A stretch of 8,639 nucleotides of DNA. Origin: Actinomycetota bacterium. GTDB taxonomy: Bacteria > Actinomycetota > Actinomycetes > Mycobacteriales > Micromonosporaceae. The stretch covers positions 5,241 to 13,879 of the forward strand of contig VAXX01000033.1 of NCBI GenBank assembly GCA_005885115.1, written 5' to 3'. The notes beneath the pieces are model-generated. The model saw nothing but the letters and a program-made list of their open reading frames with translations. It searched no databases and had not been told where the DNA came from. Below, one piece after another: positions 6,401-8,639 of this stretch; positions within the stretch are counted from its first letter, which is position 1, and every line of letters begins with the position of its first letter. Position numbers and translations under genes: made by a program.

Positions 6401-8032
6401 CCGCCGCAGCGCCTCCTCCCACGCCGGCCAGCCGTACTCGTCCAGGACGCCGGCGCGCAGCGTCCGGCCGAGCACCGGGCCGAGGTCGTGGGTCGTGACC
6501 CGGCGTACCGCCTCGGGGTTGACCGCGAACCCGGCCGGGCTGGCGACCCGCTTCAGCCGGTCCAGTTCGCCGCCCAGGGTCGGCAACCCTTGCCGTACCA
6601 CCCTGTCGGCCATCATCCCGAGCCAGCCGTGCAGCGCCGCGCGCAGACCCGGTACCGCCAGCACCCGCTCGATCCCCGCGGTGCTGAACTCGGCCCCGAA
6701 GCTGGCCTCCACCGCGCGCCCGAGCGCGGTGCGGAACCGCGGATCCGCGCCGAGCGCGGCCAGGTCCCGCCGCCCGTCGGTGTCGTCGCCGAACCAGTGC
6801 CCGACCGGCAGCCGGGAACTGACGTGCGGGTCGGCCACCGGGACCCCGGCGGCCAGGCACGCGTCGAGCAGATCGAGGTCGACGTCGTCGGTCTCCCCCG
6901 CCAGGACCACCGGGATCCCGTCGGCGACCAGCCGGGGCGCCAGCCGCTCGACCAGGGCCAGCAGCTCCGGCAGCCGCTTCGTGTCGCGCCAGGACCGGTT
7001 CTCCCGGTGTGCCGCGAAGCGGGTCAGCCAGTCCGCCGGGGACGCGTGCGGCGCGTCGGTCAGCGCGGCGAGCGCGCCCGCACCCTCCAGGATCGACAGC
7101 CACAGCTCGTCGGCGCAGTTGGCCGGGAACAGGCTCAGCAACCGGTCGCGCACCGCCGGGTCGGCGGCCCCGAGTTTGCCCAGCGAGGTCTGGTACGCGG
7201 TCCAGAACGCCGCCGGGGCGCGCAGCGCCGCCGGCGCGTCGAGCAGCCCGGCGAGGACCATCCCATCGGCCGCCTGCTGGTCCAGCCCGCTGGCCTTGGC
7301 CAGCCGGCGCAGGTCGGTGTGCATGCCCGCGTAGGGCGGCAGGCCGCCGAGGGTGCGCTCGACACACAACCGGCGGAACCGGTCGTACGCCGCCGCCGGC
7401 TCACACCGGGCGGCCAGGTCACGGGCGTGCGCGGAGAGCGCCTTCGCGCTCAGCGCACCGGCGAGCGCGAACTCCAGGAACACCGCATGGGTACGGTCCT
7501 CGTCGATGGCCAGGCCGTAGGACCGCTCGGCGTCCCGGGCCCGGCCGAACATCGTCGCGGCGTACGACGGGCTGTCCGCCGCCAGGAACGCCCGCCCGGC
7601 CTCCTCGTAGAAGGTCGGCAGGAAATGGGGTACGGAGCGGGCCAGCCGCTCGCCCAGCGCGACGAACCCGTCGTTGGCCGGACCGACCCGGGACTTTGCC
7701 GTGCGCGCCAGCTTCTCGATGTCCTTGACCAGCGCGAGCGCGTGGTGCCCGTTGGCCGGGTCGTGGACCAGCGCCCAGGCCGGGAAGCCCAGCGCCTGCT
7801 GCCGGACCAGGCCCACCTCGTCGACCCGTTCCGGGGCACCGAACTGGAGGAACTCCAGGCCCAGGTCCTCGGCGCCGCCGAGGGTACCGGGGACGAGCCG
7901 GACCACGACCCGGTCCTCCAGCGCCGGATGCCGGTACGCCCGCGCGGTCAGCGTGTCGACCGTGTCGTCCTTGGTGACCTCGGCACCGGCCGGCAGTACC
8001 GCTCCGGCGTCCAGCAACGCTTCGGCGTTCAT
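3485..8032 (-). CDS. Very large MoxR-operon protein (1515 aa), possible beta-domain scaffold or DNA-binding protein
   Basis: I recognise this only as the giant protein that accompanies the MoxR/DUF5682 genes in actinomycetes, where it is often labelled 'DNA-binding protein'; its function is unknown. Residues 1-560 look mostly helical, with a conserved-looking start (AYRHPALEDRVVVRLVPGTL), a PAWALVHDPANG segment and TPR-like helices near 150-250. Residues about 560-820 are rich in Trp, Tyr and Gly and in short strands (for example YRWWRLGLRYVDGALLVCWY and SYWVLSTVDGTATWREYD), which suggests a beta-propeller or similar repeat fold. A short basic patch (AKRAARLRTF, then YPKAKKG) lies near 910-930. 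The remainder is helical, with two similar segments (GVSHAEATYLLAGL near 1140, GLSGDAASAYLQILAL near 1420) that may be winged-helix or HEAT-like repeats. No signal peptide or membrane segment is seen, so it is probably cytoplasmic. It overlaps both neighbours by 4 bases. The boundaries are secure; the fold is inference. Confidence 0.8.
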   Translation of the reverse strand: MNAEALLDAGAVLPAGAEVTKDDTVDTLTARAYRHPALEDRVVVRLVPGTLGGAEDLGLEFLQFGAPERVDEVGLVRQQALGFPAWALVHDPANGHHALALVKDIEKLARTAKSRVGPANDGFVALGERLARSVPHFLPTFYEEAGRAFLAADSPSYAATMFGRARDAERSYGLAIDEDRTHAVFLEFALAGALSAKALSAHARDLAARCEPAAAYDRFRRLCVERTLGGLPPYAGMHTDLRRLAKASGLDQQAADGMVLAGLLDAPAALRAPAAFWTAYQTSLGKLGAADPAVRDRLLSLFPANCADELWLSILEGAGALAALTDAPHASPADWLTRFAAHRENRSWRDTKRLPELLALVERLAPRLVADGIPVVLAGETDDVDLDLLDACLAAGVPVADPHVSSRLPVGHWFGDDTDGRRDLAALGADPRFRTALGRAVEASFGAEFSTAGIERVLAVPGLRAALHGWLGMMADRVVRQGLPTLGGELDRLKRVASPAGFAVNPEAVRRVTTHDLGPVLGRTLRAGVLDEYGWPAWEEALRRLPVPTDDGKLDLAAQWPVLVVHGGKQAIVVGTEGIEAEYPTPVPAGKGYRWWRLGLRYVDGALLVCWYSTGSGWRAYWSTEPDDVFAPTDDGFGPRGFSVPLPDGGRTAGGRPLRAGDRGEQQVGPVATDGASYWVLSTVDGTATWREYDPATGTPGRVSLPRFFEAGAVDGQPLKLDGCYLMPAYTVPQDSPLGRADGLVGWRVRAGDDGTVAGEGIDGRAFTLTGAVRDAGTGLSGQLSGALRFPGSDVLYGVLRQSGWHSESVTLCTADGFPIGQYALGTVRQPFARGTATLPPLPYWHHLRPRDPGGSAALRTLTDAQATTLLTGALGLDRAGVRALVAQALPALTDPALLDGVAGIVKLAAKRAARLRTFATVLSGQSVYPKAKKGAEPAPVPAGPASDAALTAALGDLLHYCRDRGHSGVGLVDSIASALTAPELPTGTWLPAEVDSDWSALVKALPVAMYRAVLPQTPPEQREALLALLETYAGSGLAQRGGRVRRVDLNLPKGTPSPKQGTAIELGTGRFLVMQVWGQYIHALEYAPDGRFTAPPDVQTTIQWTVELPAGAGELVRLVRENGPPQWPAELPARLAQAVGVSHAEATYLLAGLRVEDGTLSQTLREAAGAAWTATGLWVELIGLLLPADPATLWTEGPALDRLADWHTQAYGRRTPVRDELLELAQRAGFSGHLSASELLHGIANPDTCRWLAGTESYADAVTVAVAKGLVWLGYHLPADDPLRSVLPGVAVRARALLVDPDRAVPVGYLEEKKVDRFISALGMPVNPGPDWIEVGPLLVEAHDELRTVQVRPGLLSGADDPVLGALAARLGDVQSEMLAAVRLVLSGRLGAETSTVDSADPRDPSRCAPELVAEVAGKLGLSGDAASAYLQILALPDPTDRNVARWTGWKPARLAAARKELAPLLTLDEDGGSALDLVVPVAPLPELFTLAWQRITGGDTPRFDELSTTERRR
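3494..3499 (-). promoter_or_regulatory. Weak ribosome binding site of the MoxR gene
   Basis: GAGAGG on the minus strand lies five bases before the ATG at 3488-3486. It is a modest match to the anti-Shine-Dalgarno. The ATGA stop/start overlap with the 1515-residue gene suggests that reinitiation also feeds this start. Confidence 0.55.
3832..3847. repeat. Copy of the dispersed palindrome (16-base exact match to 49-64)
   Basis: CACTGTCCACTGTGGA is identical to bases 49-64. It sits in the 1515-residue gene, where it encodes Ser-Thr-Val-Asp-Ser near residue 1396. The right arm is one base short of the full 13-base palindrome. Confidence 0.75.
4710..4731. repeat. Degenerate copy of the dispersed palindrome
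   Basis: TCCACTGTCCACTG (4710-4723) repeats bases 47-60 exactly. It is followed by GGATAGTGG, which makes a CCACT/AGTGG inverted pair. It lies in the 1515-residue gene, encoding Gln-Trp-Thr-Val-Glu near residue 1105. Confidence 0.6.
5254..5269. repeat. Near-palindromic copy in a different reading frame
   Basis: ACTGTCCACTGAGGAC differs from the consensus ACTGTCCACTGTGGAC at one base. Here the gene reads it as Leu-Ser-Gly-Gln-Ser, not Ser-Thr-Val-Asp, so the DNA is kept while the peptide changes. Confidence 0.65.
5978..5993. repeat. Inverted full-length copy of the dispersed palindrome
   Basis: The minus strand reads ACTGTCCACTGTGGAC, identical to bases 50-65 of the plus strand. It includes the perfect 13-base palindrome at 5978-5990. 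It falls in the beta-rich centre of the 1515-residue protein, encoding Leu-Ser-Thr-Val-Asp-Gly near residue 681. Confidence 0.78.
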
Positions 8033-8639
8033 TCCCCATCCTCCGGCTTCTCGACGACCCGCCCGGCGTACAGGGCGGCGGCCATCCGTACGCCCTCCGA
8101 CCACGCCACCGGACCGACCTCGCCCAGCCGCAGCCCGGTACCGGCGCGGTCGGTGAACACCAGGTCGCCGGTCTCGGTCTCCCACGACGGGTCCTCGGAG
8201 CCGACCCAGTACCGCGCCTCGACCGTGCGGCCCGCCTCGAACACCCGGCAGACCGCGTACCCGCCCCGCACCGGGTACCCGTGCGCCGCGGCCCGGGCGA
8301 GCAGGTGCCGCAGTTCGGCGAACGTGCCGCCGGAGTACCCGTCCAGCCGCCGGCTCTCCGGATCCAGCGTCGCCGGCCGCGACCAGGTGGCCCGGAACAG
8401 TTGGTCCACCGACTGCGCCACGCCCAGGTCCGCCGCGAACTCGCGCAGCTCCTCCAGGTCGGCCAGCAGTACCGGATGCGGGATCAGGAGCTGGTTCGCC
8501 GGGATCCGCAGGGTCTCGCCGTCCAGGTTCACCACGCCGATGCCGGACCCGTCGACGTCGCGCAGGAAGCCGACCTCGTCCGGATCGAAGGCCCCGTCGG
8601 CGTCCGGTACGGCCACCACGAGGTCGGTCAGCGCGGTAC
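8029..8639 (-). CDS. DUF4132-type protein, C-terminal part (5' end outside window)
   Basis: The frame is open to the right edge, so only the last 202 residues are visible. A GTG at 8619 could be a start but is more likely internal: the frame continues upstream without a stop, and the protein begins mid-domain. The visible part resembles the C-terminal DUF4132 region of E. coli YehI/MolR-like proteins. It has an Ile-Pro-His-Pro-Val segment followed by an acidic/helical stretch and a Gln-Ser-Val-Asp-Gln-Leu-Phe-Arg motif, comparable to the family's HP...QPF.QL.R pattern. After that come a Gly-Tyr-Ser-Gly-Gly-Thr-Phe turn, a helix (ELRHLLARAAAHGY) and a beta-rich tail with YWVG and a LVFTDRAG strand. 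The family's biochemical role is unknown; full-length members are usually around 1000 residues or more. The gene ends in an ATGA overlap with the next gene, so the two are translationally coupled. The DUF4132 assignment is pattern recognition without a profile search. Confidence 0.72.
   Translation of the reverse strand, partial: TALTDLVVAVPDADGAFDPDEVGFLRDVDGSGIGVVNLDGETLRIPANQLLIPHPVLLADLEELREFAADLGVAQSVDQLFRATWSRPATLDPESRRLDGYSGGTFAELRHLLARAAAHGYPVRGGYAVCRVFEAGRTVEARYWVGSEDPSWETETGDLVFTDRAGTGLRLGEVGPVAWSEGVRMAAALYAGRVVEKPEDGE
8040..8044 (-). promoter_or_regulatory. Ribosome binding site of the 1515-residue gene
   Basis: On the minus strand GGAGG lies seven bases before the ATG at 8032-8030, inside the last codons of the DUF4132 gene. 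It decides the start. The frame stays open to 8185, but the extra upstream residues are Arg/Gly-rich shadow sequence of the DUF4132 gene. Confidence 0.85.

Noticed and set aside
5943..7334. Plus-strand frames opposite the 1515-aa gene (463 codons and several shorter)
   Set aside because: Ser/Arg/Pro-rich shadow translations without motifs or convincing ribosome binding sites.
8033..8185. N-terminal extension of the 1515-aa protein to 8185
   Set aside because: The 51 extra residues are Arg/Gly-rich shadow of the DUF4132 gene. The ATG at 8032 has a strong GGAGG and an ATGA overlap.

Overview
This window is a compact, leftward-reading (minus-strand) gene cluster from a very GC-rich actinobacterium. 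Overall GC is roughly 70 % by eye. The third codon position is almost always G or C, and Shine-Dalgarno starts and stop/start overlaps are typical of actinomycetes. The strong over-use of the tetranucleotide GTAC hints at a Micromonosporaceae-type genome, but that is only an impression from composition.

The whole window is coding. In transcription order (right to left): (1) the C-terminal 202 residues of a DUF4132-type protein whose start lies beyond the right edge; (2) a very large 1515-residue protein with helical flanks around a Trp/Tyr/Gly-rich, beta-looking centre; (3) a 386-residue MoxR-type AAA+ ATPase resembling E. coli YehL; (4) a DUF5682/YehM-like protein of at least 781 residues that is still open at the left edge. 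The genes overlap by 4, 4 and 17 bases, so they form one translationally coupled operon. No promoter or terminator lies inside the window.

The gene set parallels the poorly understood E. coli yehI / yehL-yehM-yehP-yehQ locus (DUF4132, MoxR ATPase, DUF5682, VWA, SWIM), recalled from memory rather than searched. MoxR ATPases usually work with a von Willebrand A (VWA) partner. I therefore infer that a VWA gene, and perhaps a SWIM zinc-finger gene, follows just beyond the left edge. The likely picture is an ATP-driven remodelling or chaperone machine with a large scaffold/sensor protein and a DUF5682 effector or enzyme. It resembles the MoxR-VWA multi-gene systems proposed to act in conflict or stress, but its function is not established.

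A second layer is a 13-16 base imperfect palindrome (core ACTGTCCACTGTGGAC). It recurs six times inside the coding sequence, in both orientations and in one case in a different reading frame. This points to a DNA-level element rather than a protein motif.
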